DNA of 15,471 bases from JAIVJN01 sp036732565 (GCA_036732565.1 DAINCF010000124.1:1-15471); one strand, 5' to 3'; shown: positions 6,523 to 12,646, counted from the first letter of the stretch. Translations and numbers: made by a program. The notes: generated from the sequence alone by a model not told the origin.

Positions 6523-7376
6523 TTACGGTGTGGCGTTCGGCCGTTTTGGATAGGGACGGCCGTCGAGGAGGATGCGCGTGTGCCTGTCTAGTGCCCAGGC
6601 GTACCGATGGTTGCCGGGGTGTGGGAGCGGCCGGGTGAGGCGGGGGAGACACGTGCGGAGCCAATCCCGGCGGGCGGTGGGATCGTGAGGCGCGGGCGGC
6701 GCACCGGCGCGCTCAAGGTGTGCCGCGGCGTGGCGCCATCCTTGTTCGCCAGCGCGAATTTTCTGAACAGTGCGGGCGTTGAGGACCTGGCCGTTCGGGA
6801 GGAGCTGCAGCGTGCGCGGCGTGGTGCGTCCGAGGTAGCGCGCGTTGGCGGCCTGATAGATGATGCCGAGGTGACCGGGACAGACCATCGTCCCGTCGAG
6901 CGCTGTGCGCGGGATCGGATCCGCGAAGCTGACGACGCCGCGGATGCCGTGGTCGCGTAGGTAGCTGAAGCATCGCGCCAGAAACCACGATTCTCCATTC
7001 GCCACACAAGGAGCAGGAATCGACCGAGCTCGATGGCGTCGAGGGGCGGTCCGGGAAAGATGGTCGTCAGGACGCGATCGTTGACCGGGTGCGAGAAGAC
7101 GGCGACACCCACGAGCACGTCTGCCCGAAAGAGACCGACGCGAAGGCGGGCGGCCGGATACGTGCCGCTGTAGTGATGCGTGACCACGAAGCGCTTGGCG
7201 TCGGTGTCGGTGGGCAAGAGCGCCACGTCGTATCGGCGAGGATTGATGCATTCGCCGGCCGGACGATACGAGTCCCGGCGCTCGCGCCAGCGTTGCGTGA
7301 AGAGCCGCGGTGTGGTGCCGATGGCGGTGCGTATGGCCGACAGTCGGCGGGCGCGTGTTGCGTCGTTGATTGGCAT
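6523..7376 (-). pseudogene. Mom-like DNA-modification protein, frameshifted
   Basis: Two overlapping frames join into one protein of about 284 residues resembling the Mom family (Mu Mom converts adenine in DNA to N6-carbamoylmethyladenine and protects from restriction). From the ATG at 7374-7376 the first frame gives INPRRY, then FVVTHHYSGTYPAARLRVGLF, VGVAVFSHPV and ELGRFLLL. The second frame resumes with ANGESWFLARCFSYL, GVVSFADP, PGHLGIIYQAANARYLGRT, VQKIRAGEQGW and HPGNHRYAWALD. The break is near 7004-7010, where one base is missing or two are extra. Both halves keep the conserved motifs, so the lesion is recent, a sequencing error, or possibly programmed. The Shine-Dalgarno (AAAGG) is modest. 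Family assignment is from memory of phage Mom-like proteins. Confidence 0.8.
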
Positions 7377-7417
7377 AAGGCCTTTGGTGTGACGAACGAG
7401 TCTCGCTGGACGTCATA

Positions 7418-7444
7418 GGTGCGGTTCCAGAAAGGAACCGCACC
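7418..7444 (-). promoter_or_regulatory. Perfect 11-bp stem-loop before the Mom-like gene
   Basis: GGTGCGGTTCC (7418-7428) and GGAACCGCACC (7434-7444) are exact reverse complements around a 5-nt loop, shorter than in the other stem-loops. It lies between the stop of the YkgJ-like gene (7474) and the ATG at 7376, about 41 nt upstream. Confidence 0.8.
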
Positions 7445-7473
7445 GCCGGCCGATGGGTCGCGAATCGTGAGCC

Positions 7474-8160
7474 TTACCGCGTCGGCTGCCAGGACGTGGC
7501 TATGGGCAGGGTGGCCCGAACGTGCGCATAGGCCTCGTCGCTGGCGATCAGGGCATGCGCCCATACCGATCGCTGTTCTCCTTCGGCCGGTGACATGTGG
7601 ACGTCGAAGTGCGAGCAGCCAAACGGCGAGACGGGATGAATCGTGCAGCGTTGATTGCGGAGAAACACGCAGCCGGCGGCGCCGAGGCGTGGCGTGATGG
7701 TGGGGACATGAATCTGCTTCATCGTTCTCCTGTGGATAAACAGCGCGCCGGGAGACGCCCAGAGGTACCGTTGGCCGAGCTCTTCATGTGAGATCTGGAG
7801 GTAGGCCGCGATCCTGGCGATGTCTCGCGGAATGAGCGGACCGGGCTGCCGATAACAGTTGCGCACGTCGTCGGCACAGGCGCAGATGGTGCGCTTGAAT
7901 GGTGGCTCCGCCGAGTCGGAGGCGGAACGCAGCGCGCCGAACGCGGGCGACGGATCGTTGTGGTCGTCTTCGGCAGACGGTTCAAGAGGGGACCACGATG
8001 GTGTTGGTGGGGAAGGTCCCGTCGTCTTGACACGGCAGGCCTGCGTTGCGAGCCCGCGTGACGGCGGCTGCGTGATCGGCGAGGGTGGAATCGGGCTGTC
8101 GCGCTGTGACTCTGAATCCGCTGGGACACAGCGTGAGTTGCCAGCCTTCCTGCAGGGCAC
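7474..8160 (-). CDS. YkgJ-like Cys-cluster protein, start unresolved
   Basis: The central and C-terminal parts carry a CxC...C cluster (CACADDVRNC), then helical RDIARIAAYLQIS, and a second cluster GCVFLRNQRCTIHPVSPFGC. This is the layout of YkgJ-type proteins, which are thought to bind zinc or iron through conserved Cys; the cellular role is unclear. The start is a problem. The only in-frame start before the first Cys is GTG 8158-8160, which overlaps the well-supported 73-aa gene by 179 nt and gives a low-complexity N-terminus. Possible explanations are a frameshift near 7980-8000, a rare start codon, or a false 73-aa call. An internal ATG at 7720-7722 with AGGAG would yield only the second Cys cluster. 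Confidence 0.62.
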   Translation of the reverse strand: MPCRKAGNSRCVPADSESQRDSPIPPSPITQPPSRGLATQACRVKTTGPSPPTPSWSPLEPSAEDDHNDPSPAFGALRSASDSAEPPFKRTICACADDVRNCYRQPGPLIPRDIARIAAYLQISHEELGQRYLWASPGALFIHRRTMKQIHVPTITPRLGAAGCVFLRNQRCTIHPVSPFGCSHFDVHMSPAEGEQRSVWAHALIASDEAYAHVRATLPIATSWQPTR

Positions 8161-8203
8161 GAGCCTGTAGCGCGTTGGTGAACAGAACGATCAGCAGTTG
8201 CAT
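7982..8203 (-). CDS. Hypothetical protein (73 aa)
   Basis: The ATG at 8201-8203 has an AGGAG Shine-Dalgarno and is preceded by a stem-loop, as is usual in this block. The protein begins with a short hydrophobic stretch (MQLLIVLFTNALQARALQ) followed by WQLTLCPSGFRVTARQ and a DHAAAVTRARNAG helix. No family recognised. It overlaps the long frame of the YkgJ-like ORF; the good start signals and the hairpin favour this one being translated. Confidence 0.6.
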   Translation of the reverse strand: MQLLIVLFTNALQARALQEGWQLTLCPSGFRVTARQPDSTLADHAAAVTRARNAGLPCQDDGTFPTNTIVVPS

Positions 8204-8225
8204 CGAGAGACTCCTGTGAGTGGAC

Positions 8226-8264
8226 CGGCGAGGCCCGGTCGCTGATCGATCCGGGTCCTCGCCG
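8226..8264 (-). promoter_or_regulatory. Bulged 13-bp stem-loop after the methyltransferase gene
   Basis: CGGCGAGG (8226-8233) pairs with CCTCGCCG (8257-8264) and CCCGG (8234-8238) with CCGGG (8251-8255), with T8256 unpaired 5 bp from the loop. The 12-nt loop reads ATCGATCAGCGA on the minus strand. It lies 5 nt after the methyltransferase stop codon and about 22 nt before the next ATG. Confidence 0.85.
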
Positions 8265-8269
8265 ACGTG

Positions 8270-9946
8270 TCACAGCGGGCGCGATGCGATGCTGGTGGTC
8301 AGATGTGCCGTGGGTCGTGTGTCAGGCGCGCCAGTGGGGCGGCGGGACGGCGCGTCACGCGCCAGGTGTCGCTCAAGGATGGCCGCGCACAGCGCCTTCG
8401 CGATGCGGCAACTCCAGGCATTGCCGATCATGCGGATGGTGTCGCCCTTGGTCCCGATGAACTGATAGTCCGGTGGGAATCCCATTGCTGCCGCGAGTTC
8501 ACGGGGTTGCAGCAGGCGATAGTGGATGTCCATGCCGCGTGGCATCACCAGGGCGAGCCGATCTCGCGTCGTGATGGTGCTGACGGGTTGTGAGACCGGT
8601 CGAGCGAGCTCCCCACCGTTGGAGCAGTACGGGAGTGTGAACGGTTCGATGTCTGGCGTGGTCGCGGGTAAGTCGTGAAGCTGGCGGGTTCGGGACTCGA
8701 CCAGCGCGTCACACGAGTCGGGGGGGATCGTGCCGAGGGGCTCGTGCAGATGTTGGGGCCGACGCCCTGGTCGTAGCGGTTCTGTGGCGGTGGCGATGAG
8801 CGGCTGAACCAACCCGAACGCATGACCGGCAACAGCCGTGATGGTGCGCAGGGGCCGATCAAGAGAGTCGACGCCGCCGGCGTTCATATGGCGGGGAGGT
8901 ATCAAGAACGGCTGGACGAGGCCGAAGCGATTCTCGGTGGTTTGCGTGGGCAACGGACCGTGCAGATCGCGGACGCGCGGCGTCTGCTGCGTGTCACCGT
9001 GATACTCGACCACAAAGGGTTCGATCACGGCGATGGCCCCATCGGCCGTGATGGTCGGTAGCGGTTGATCCAAACGTCGTGGCGAGCCGCCGGACTGTTG
9101 ACCGAGGACGAATCGCTGGGCGCCGAATCGGTCGAGCCCCGTTTGAATGCGGCGAAGCGTGTTGCGTGACAGGGGCCTCGGACGGTTGAAGATGGAGCGG
9201 GACGGGAGCGACCAGTCGATGATGTCTCGCGCGGGTCGCCAGGGTTCGGTGTCACGGAGTAAGGATCGATCGCCCGTGCGCGAGTGGGTCGGTTCGGGCC
9301 AGACAATGCGTCGGCGGCCGCGCGCGGCTTGAATAAAGAGTCGGCGTCGGGTGGTGGCCTCACCGTAGTCGGCCGCGACGAGTACGCGCGTGTCGACGTA
9401 GTAGTTCATGGCTTCGAGCGCGGCCAGGAAGGCGCGATACACCTGCCCACGCCGTGACTTGATCGGCCGGCGACGACTGTCGAGCGGCGCCCATGCCTGG
9501 AATTCAACCACGTTCTCGATGAGAACGTGATCCACACGGAGGAGCTCGAGCCATCGGAGGATCGACCAGGCGGATGATCGACGTTGGTCATCGATCGGCA
9601 GTCCGCCACGCGCGTTCGAGAAGAACGTGCATTCGGGACCGGCCAGCAACAGGTCGAGATGTCCACCGGGAACGGCGTCCCGTGGATCGACGCGTTCGAT
9701 AGCTTCGCACAGATGCCGTGCGTGCGGATGGTTGGCGGCGTGCGTGGCCACGGCGGCCGGCCAGTGATTGATGGCCACGAGATCGAGTTCGAGGCCGGCG
9801 TCGGCGGCCGCGAGGAGGAGCCCGGTGCTGGCGCCGCCCGCGCCGGCGAAGAGATCCGCGACGCGAATCTTGGAACGTCGACGAAGGGATGTGCGGGACG
9901 CGGGTGATGCGTGGTGCAATCGTGAGATCGTGGGTGCGGTCAGCAT
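8270..9946 (-). CDS. C5-cytosine DNA methyltransferase, variant type (558 aa)
   Basis: It transfers a methyl group from S-adenosylmethionine to C5 of cytosine in DNA. Motif I is DLFAGAGG (31-38). The catalytic motif IV is GPECTFFS with C106 present but Glu in place of the usual Pro before it. Motif VI is IENV (143-146) and motif VIII TTRRRLF (197-203). Motif X is shifted from GNAVP to GNAWS (507-511). Between about 291 and 468 a unit resembling motif IX (L..PL.TIT... followed by a short stretch ending LV.P) recurs five times, starting near 291, 327, 361, 399 and 450. The gene overlaps its upstream neighbour (ATGCTGA), so translation is coupled; a GGAGG lies upstream. No restriction endonuclease gene is adjacent, so it looks like an orphan, protective enzyme. 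Confidence 0.95.
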   Translation of the reverse strand: MLTAPTISRLHHASPASRTSLRRRSKIRVADLFAGAGGASTGLLLAAADAGLELDLVAINHWPAAVATHAANHPHARHLCEAIERVDPRDAVPGGHLDLLLAGPECTFFSNARGGLPIDDQRRSSAWSILRWLELLRVDHVLIENVVEFQAWAPLDSRRRPIKSRRGQVYRAFLAALEAMNYYVDTRVLVAADYGEATTRRRLFIQAARGRRRIVWPEPTHSRTGDRSLLRDTEPWRPARDIIDWSLPSRSIFNRPRPLSRNTLRRIQTGLDRFGAQRFVLGQQSGGSPRRLDQPLPTITADGAIAVIEPFVVEYHGDTQQTPRVRDLHGPLPTQTTENRFGLVQPFLIPPRHMNAGGVDSLDRPLRTITAVAGHAFGLVQPLIATATEPLRPGRRPQHLHEPLGTIPPDSCDALVESRTRQLHDLPATTPDIEPFTLPYCSNGGELARPVSQPVSTITTRDRLALVMPRGMDIHYRLLQPRELAAAMGFPPDYQFIGTKGDTIRMIGNAWSCRIAKALCAAILERHLARDAPSRRPTGAPDTRPTAHLTTSIASRPL

Positions 9947-10341
9947 GTGTAGCGCCTCCAGGTCAGGGCCCGTGCGGGGGGCCGTCGTGGAATGCGGGCC
10001 GCCGCACGGGCCGTGAAGGCCGCTAGAAGCCCCCGAATGCGTCGTTCCAGCGCCGGGCCGAGGGATTGGAGCTGCGCGTGCGTCAGCGGTTGTGGGGCCG
10101 GGGCCGCAGCGATCGAGCAGTCAATCGGCGTGACGAAGTGGGTGGTGCCGTGATGGAGAAACACCGGGACGGCGAGCACTGGCGGCTCGTGGAGGGTCTC
10201 GCTGAGCATGACGGGATCGTCCGACGCGCAGGATGTAGCCCGTGAACGAGAGTGGTTCTGCTCGTGTGGCAGACGGCAGCGGACGATGACGTGGCGATGG
10301 ATCGCGTCGCGAAGATGGTGACGTAGCTCCGTGATGGTCAT
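9940..10341 (-). CDS. Hypothetical protein (133 aa)
   Basis: The ATG at 10339-10341 has a CTGGAG Shine-Dalgarno. The last codons overlap the methyltransferase start by 7 nt. The middle is hydrophobic and Pro-rich (PPVLAVPVFLHHG..HFVTPIDCS), and the Arg/Ala-rich C-terminus is partly encoded by the stem-loop at 9967-10012. No family recognised. Unlike its neighbours, this gene reads through its downstream hairpin rather than ending before it. Confidence 0.65.
   Translation of the reverse strand: MTITELRHHLRDAIHRHVIVRCRLPHEQNHSRSRATSCASDDPVMLSETLHEPPVLAVPVFLHHGTTHFVTPIDCSIAAAPAPQPLTHAQLQSLGPALERRIRGLLAAFTARAAARIPRRPPARALTWRRYTC
9967..10012 (-). promoter_or_regulatory. Stem-loop before the methyltransferase, inside the upstream ORF
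   Basis: GGCCCGTGCGG (9967-9977) pairs perfectly with CCGCACGGGCC (10002-10012). After a small internal loop (9978-9979 against 10001), GGCC (9980-9983) pairs with GGCC (9997-10000). The loop is 13 nt and ends in CCACGAC on the minus strand. It ends about 20 nt upstream of the methyltransferase ATG. Confidence 0.8.
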
Positions 10342-10357
10342 CAGAAATCTCCAGAAG

Positions 10358-10381
10358 GCCAGACGAGGCGATGTGTCTGGC
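10358..10381 (-). promoter_or_regulatory. 7-bp stem-loop before the 133-aa gene
   Basis: GCCAGAC (10358-10364) pairs perfectly with GTCTGGC (10375-10381) across a 10-nt loop, 16 nt upstream of the ATG at 10341. It directly abuts the CTGGAG Shine-Dalgarno. It is weaker than most of the series. Confidence 0.6.
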
Positions 10382-10455
10382 TCGCGCGGGTCGGCGCGGC
10401 GCGTGAGATGGACGGGAGTGACTGGGCGAGGAGGGGCCGTCGATGTGGGGGTGTC

Positions 10456-10713
10456 TCAGTGTCGGCGATGACGGGCGGCCCAGCAGCGGGCGCACCAGTG
10501 ACAACCGGGTCGGTCCGCGTGTGCATCACGGCGCGCGCAGTCATGGCCGCAGTAGCAGCGAATGAGCCGACGTGCGGGTCGGATCGGCGTCTGTCGGGAC
10601 GGTCGTCGACGGCGGGATGATGTGCGTTGGTACGCGGGTGAAGGTGATGCGGCGATCGCCGCGCGGGCGCCGTGGCGCGATTGATGACGGACGGACGAGG
10701 CGTGGAACTTCAT
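10456..10713 (-). CDS. Small basic Cys-rich protein (85 aa)
   Basis: The start ATG at 10711-10713 overlaps the preceding stop as ATGA, with a GGAG-like Shine-Dalgarno inside the upstream gene, so the two are translationally coupled. The protein is very basic (Arg/His-rich) and has Cys at 53, 55, 59, 71, 74 and 77 (CYCGHDC...CHWCARC), a compact metal-binding cluster at the C-terminus. Nucleic-acid binding is a reasonable guess. No named family recognised. No stem-loop precedes it, as expected from the overlap. Confidence 0.7.
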   Translation of the reverse strand: MKFHASSVRHQSRHGARAAIAASPSPAYQRTSSRRRRPSRQTPIRPARRLIRCYCGHDCARRDAHADRPGCHWCARCWAARHRRH

Positions 10714-11201
10714 GATGGGCTCCGTCGTTCGTGAACCGATGTGGGTGAACGGCCGGTGGTTCTGGACGTGGATGAGGACGCGAAGAGTTCGTGAGCGCGG
10801 CGACGTTCTTCGTCTAACAGTTGTCCGAGAAGTCGACACGTGGTGGTGATGCGGCGGTTGAGTTGTGAGGCGGAGAGACGGCGAAGATGCGGGAGAGCCG
10901 GACGTTGTTCGATGAGGGGGCCGTGGACGAGTTCGTGACCATCGCGCGGAGGACCGTCACGGTTGACGACGTGCGCGTGGACGAGGTACTCCGTGAGATC
11001 CTCATGGCATGTCTTGCAGCGCGCGGCGAAGTTGTGTGACCACGCGTCGCCGTACGTGCGCTGATCGCCGGCCCATTCTTGAGTGCTGAGATCAAACGAT
11101 TGATCGGCCGGAACCGTGTGGTCGTACACGATGAACGTTGAGCGGCACACAGGGCAGGTACGCGGAGGTGTCACGCAGGGCGCGGCAGGGTGCGATGACA
11201 T
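10710..11201 (-). CDS. Zinc-finger protein, first gene of the block (163 aa)
   Basis: I chose the ATG at 11199-11201 (MSSHPAAPCV), which has GGAAAGG about 8 nt upstream. The frame continues 83 codons further, but that part is Pro-rich, reads through a stem-loop and overlaps the divergent gene. Cys pairs CPVC (16-19) and CKTC (62-65) are about 45 residues apart, like a zinc ribbon with a long insertion. The C-terminal half is helical (RRLSASQLNRRI..., LLGQLLDEERRRAHELF) and ends in a Ser/Arg-rich tail. It is the promoter-proximal minus-strand gene in the window. Confidence 0.75.
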   Translation of the reverse strand: MSSHPAAPCVTPPRTCPVCRSTFIVYDHTVPADQSFDLSTQEWAGDQRTYGDAWSHNFAARCKTCHEDLTEYLVHAHVVNRDGPPRDGHELVHGPLIEQRPALPHLRRLSASQLNRRITTTCRLLGQLLDEERRRAHELFASSSTSRTTGRSPTSVHERRSPS

Positions 11202-11238
11202 CGGTTCAGCCTTTCCGAGGGGTGAATGCGGCGAGGCC

Positions 11239-11282
11239 GACTCGCCGTGGCCCCTCGGGCATGCCGGGGCCACGGGCGAGTC
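11239..11282 (-). promoter_or_regulatory. Strong 16-bp stem-loop in the divergent intergenic region
   Basis: GACTCGCC (11239-11246) pairs with GGCGAGTC (11275-11282) and GTGGCCCC (11247-11254) with GGGGCCAC (11266-11273), leaving only G11274 unpaired. The 11-nt loop reads GGCATGCCCGA on the minus strand. It lies in the leader of the first minus-strand gene, between the two divergent start codons. As no gene lies immediately upstream on its strand, it cannot be serving simply as that gene's terminator. Confidence 0.85.
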
Positions 11283-11359
11283 AGGGTGGAGAATCGGAAA
11301 TCCGGCGGGAAGGTGACGGCGGCGCCCGGGCGTCGGCGGGAAATCAGGGGAGGACTGTG

Positions 11360-11662
11360 GTGAAGAGGCATCGAACAGCGCGAGGTCAGGGGCGGGTGCA
11401 GGTTGCGCCTGGGCAACTGCGGCAATGGGCGATTGTCGGTGCGCACGCACGATTGGCGGAGTTGCTGCACGAGCGGTTTCGGCTCGAAGCGTTTCTGCGG
11501 GAGAACGGCGAATCGGTGAGCGCTGTCATGCCGACGTTGTCGACGGCGCCGCGGGCGCGGCGTTCGATGTCCGCGGCCGAGCGAGCGGCGGTGAGTCGGC
11601 GGATGAAGAAATATTGGGCAGCTCGCCGCCGGGGGGCCGCAGTGCCGGCAAAAGAGCGGTGA
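11360..11662 (+). CDS. Divergent basic protein, possible regulator (100 aa)
   Basis: The start is GTG 11360-11362 (a second GTG sits just before it) with a strong GGGGAGG Shine-Dalgarno 6 nt upstream; the longer open frame upstream has no such support. The N-terminus is basic; the middle is helical (QLRQWAIVGAHARLAELLHERFRLEAFL). The C-terminus, MSAAERAAVSRRMKKYWAARR, is an Arg/Lys-rich helix that I have seen at the ends of many small proteins of unknown role in GC-rich bacteria. It is transcribed away from the minus-strand block and shares its 158-bp upstream region, the usual position for a local regulator; that role is only inferred from position. Confidence 0.75.
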   Translation: MKRHRTARGQGRVQVAPGQLRQWAIVGAHARLAELLHERFRLEAFLRENGESVSAVMPTLSTAPRARRSMSAAERAAVSRRMKKYWAARRRGAAVPAKER

Positions 11663-11829
11663 GTGCTACGAGGCGGCGTCTTTTCCGAACGGGGAGATCA
11701 AGAAGCGCGCTGTCTATGACGGCTGACTGCTGACTAGGTGACAGTCGTCGAACGGGGAGCGGTCGCTGGTCGGCGGCCGACTGGCGGCGACGGCGGCGAC
11801 AGGGACATTCGGCCGCGGTCGATGCGCGA
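11663..11829. other. Junction between accessory block and flank
   Basis: No gene is seen here. An 11-bp direct repeat, CGAACGGGGAG, occurs at 11686-11696 and 11749-11759, and a short tandem CTGACTG/CTGACTA lies near 11723-11736. The change from compact, hairpin-spaced minus-strand genes to sparse, decayed genes happens here, so this may be near one end of the inserted element, but no integrase or tRNA marks it. Confidence 0.3.
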
Positions 11830-12210
11830 CTACGACACGCAGGGGGACGCCTCGATGGGCTCCGGCGGGAGCGAGCGCCGCAGGCTTACGAGTGGCCGAT
11901 CGTCCTCCCACACATCGATACTGTCCACGCGCGAGCCCGTGGGGTCGAAGATGATGAGGGCTCGGCACAGTCTCGCGGGCCTTTGCGGCCACGTGTAAAG
12001 CCACGAGGGCCGCGCGCGCCCGGTGAAGACAGACTCGGGCTGCCCAAACACCGACTGCACGTCCGCCACGGTGCCTCCGCGCGCGAGCGTGAGGAGCGCC
12101 TCCCGTGGCACCGCCGTGTGGATACGGCTCCAATAAACGGCCACGGCGGCACCGGCACCACACAACATGATCACGGTGACTGCGTAGGCCAGATGTCGTC
12201 CTCGAGCCAT
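11830..12210 (-). CDS. Membrane-anchored BamE/SmpA-like protein (126 aa)
   Basis: From the ATG at 12208-12210 (MARGRHLAY) the protein has an N-terminal hydrophobic segment (about residues 8-26), then a periplasmic-type domain. That domain contains LARGGTVADVQSVFGQPES, SWLYTWP and IIFDPTGSRVDSIDVWED, the order seen in SmpA/OmlA (BamE-like) folds: a helix with xDVxxxxGxP followed by beta strands. No lipobox Cys is placed to make it a classic lipoprotein. GGAGGT lies almost against the ATG, closer than ideal, so the start could be slightly wrong. The larger open frame upstream crosses a decayed permease and is rejected. Confidence 0.65.
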   Translation of the reverse strand: MARGRHLAYAVTVIMLCGAGAAVAVYWSRIHTAVPREALLTLARGGTVADVQSVFGQPESVFTGRARPSWLYTWPQRPARLCRALIIFDPTGSRVDSIDVWEDDRPLVSLRRSLPPEPIEASPCVS

Positions 12211-12329
12211 ACCTCCACGGTAGGACAGCGGCGGAACCGACGCAACCGGATTTTGGCGGACAGCGGCGCATTCGTCGCGCCTCCACGCGGCGGTGTCGAT
12301 CAGAGACGCGAGGGCGTGGCCGAAGCGGT

Positions 12330-12610
12330 ATTGAGCGAGCGATGGCATGCGGACCGAGGTGCCAATCGGATCAACGTTCCTTGAGATGACGACGGACGAA
12401 CGCATGGTTGACGACGTGTTCGGCGGCACCAGCCTGGCCGCGGTCCCTTTCGATGAAACGGCCGATGAGGCGGACACCGGCCACCTCCGGGTAATTGGGC
12501 GCGACGACGCGATAGTCAACCATCGTCGGCGCGTCGGTCGAACTGCCGCTGGTTCCGGACCCCTGACCGGGAACCGGCACCGTGTCCGCTGAGCAACACC
12601 TCTAGACACG
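12330..12610 (-). pseudogene. Fragment of MacB-like (ADOP) ABC permease
   Basis: The minus strand reads, in pieces, like the periplasmic MacB_PCD domain of acidobacterial permeases. From 12580 down it gives VPVPGQGSGTSG, DYRVVAPNYPEVAGVRLI, GRFIERDRG and NHAFVRRHLKER, then a stop. Continuing in another frame gives DPIGTSVRM, the next expected motif. Upstream, LLSG in a third frame fits the usual L(S/T)G before this part. So at least two frameshifts and loss of both ends are visible. It belongs to the same family as the permease at the right edge, but is a separate, dead copy. Confidence 0.75.
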
Positions 12611-12646
12611 GCCGATTTAATCTTAGGCCTGCAAACTTTCTTCTTG

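Noticed and set aside
292..11282. Reading the stem-loops as integron attC sites
   Set aside because: The genes are co-directional and one-per-hairpin in places, but the stems lack GTTRRRY/RYYYAAC core boxes, are short, lie at the 5' side of each gene near its Shine-Dalgarno, and no integron integrase is in the window. Kept only as an analogy.
292..11282. Reading the stem-loops as ordinary intrinsic terminators or a CRISPR array
   Set aside because: No T-run follows the stems on the minus strand and no promoter room exists before the next start; arm sequences differ completely, so there is no direct repeat/spacer pattern.
11686..11759. 11-bp direct repeat as attachment-site boundaries
   Set aside because: The two copies are only 63 bp apart and bracket no gene, so they cannot flank the element; a distant partner outside the window cannot be checked.
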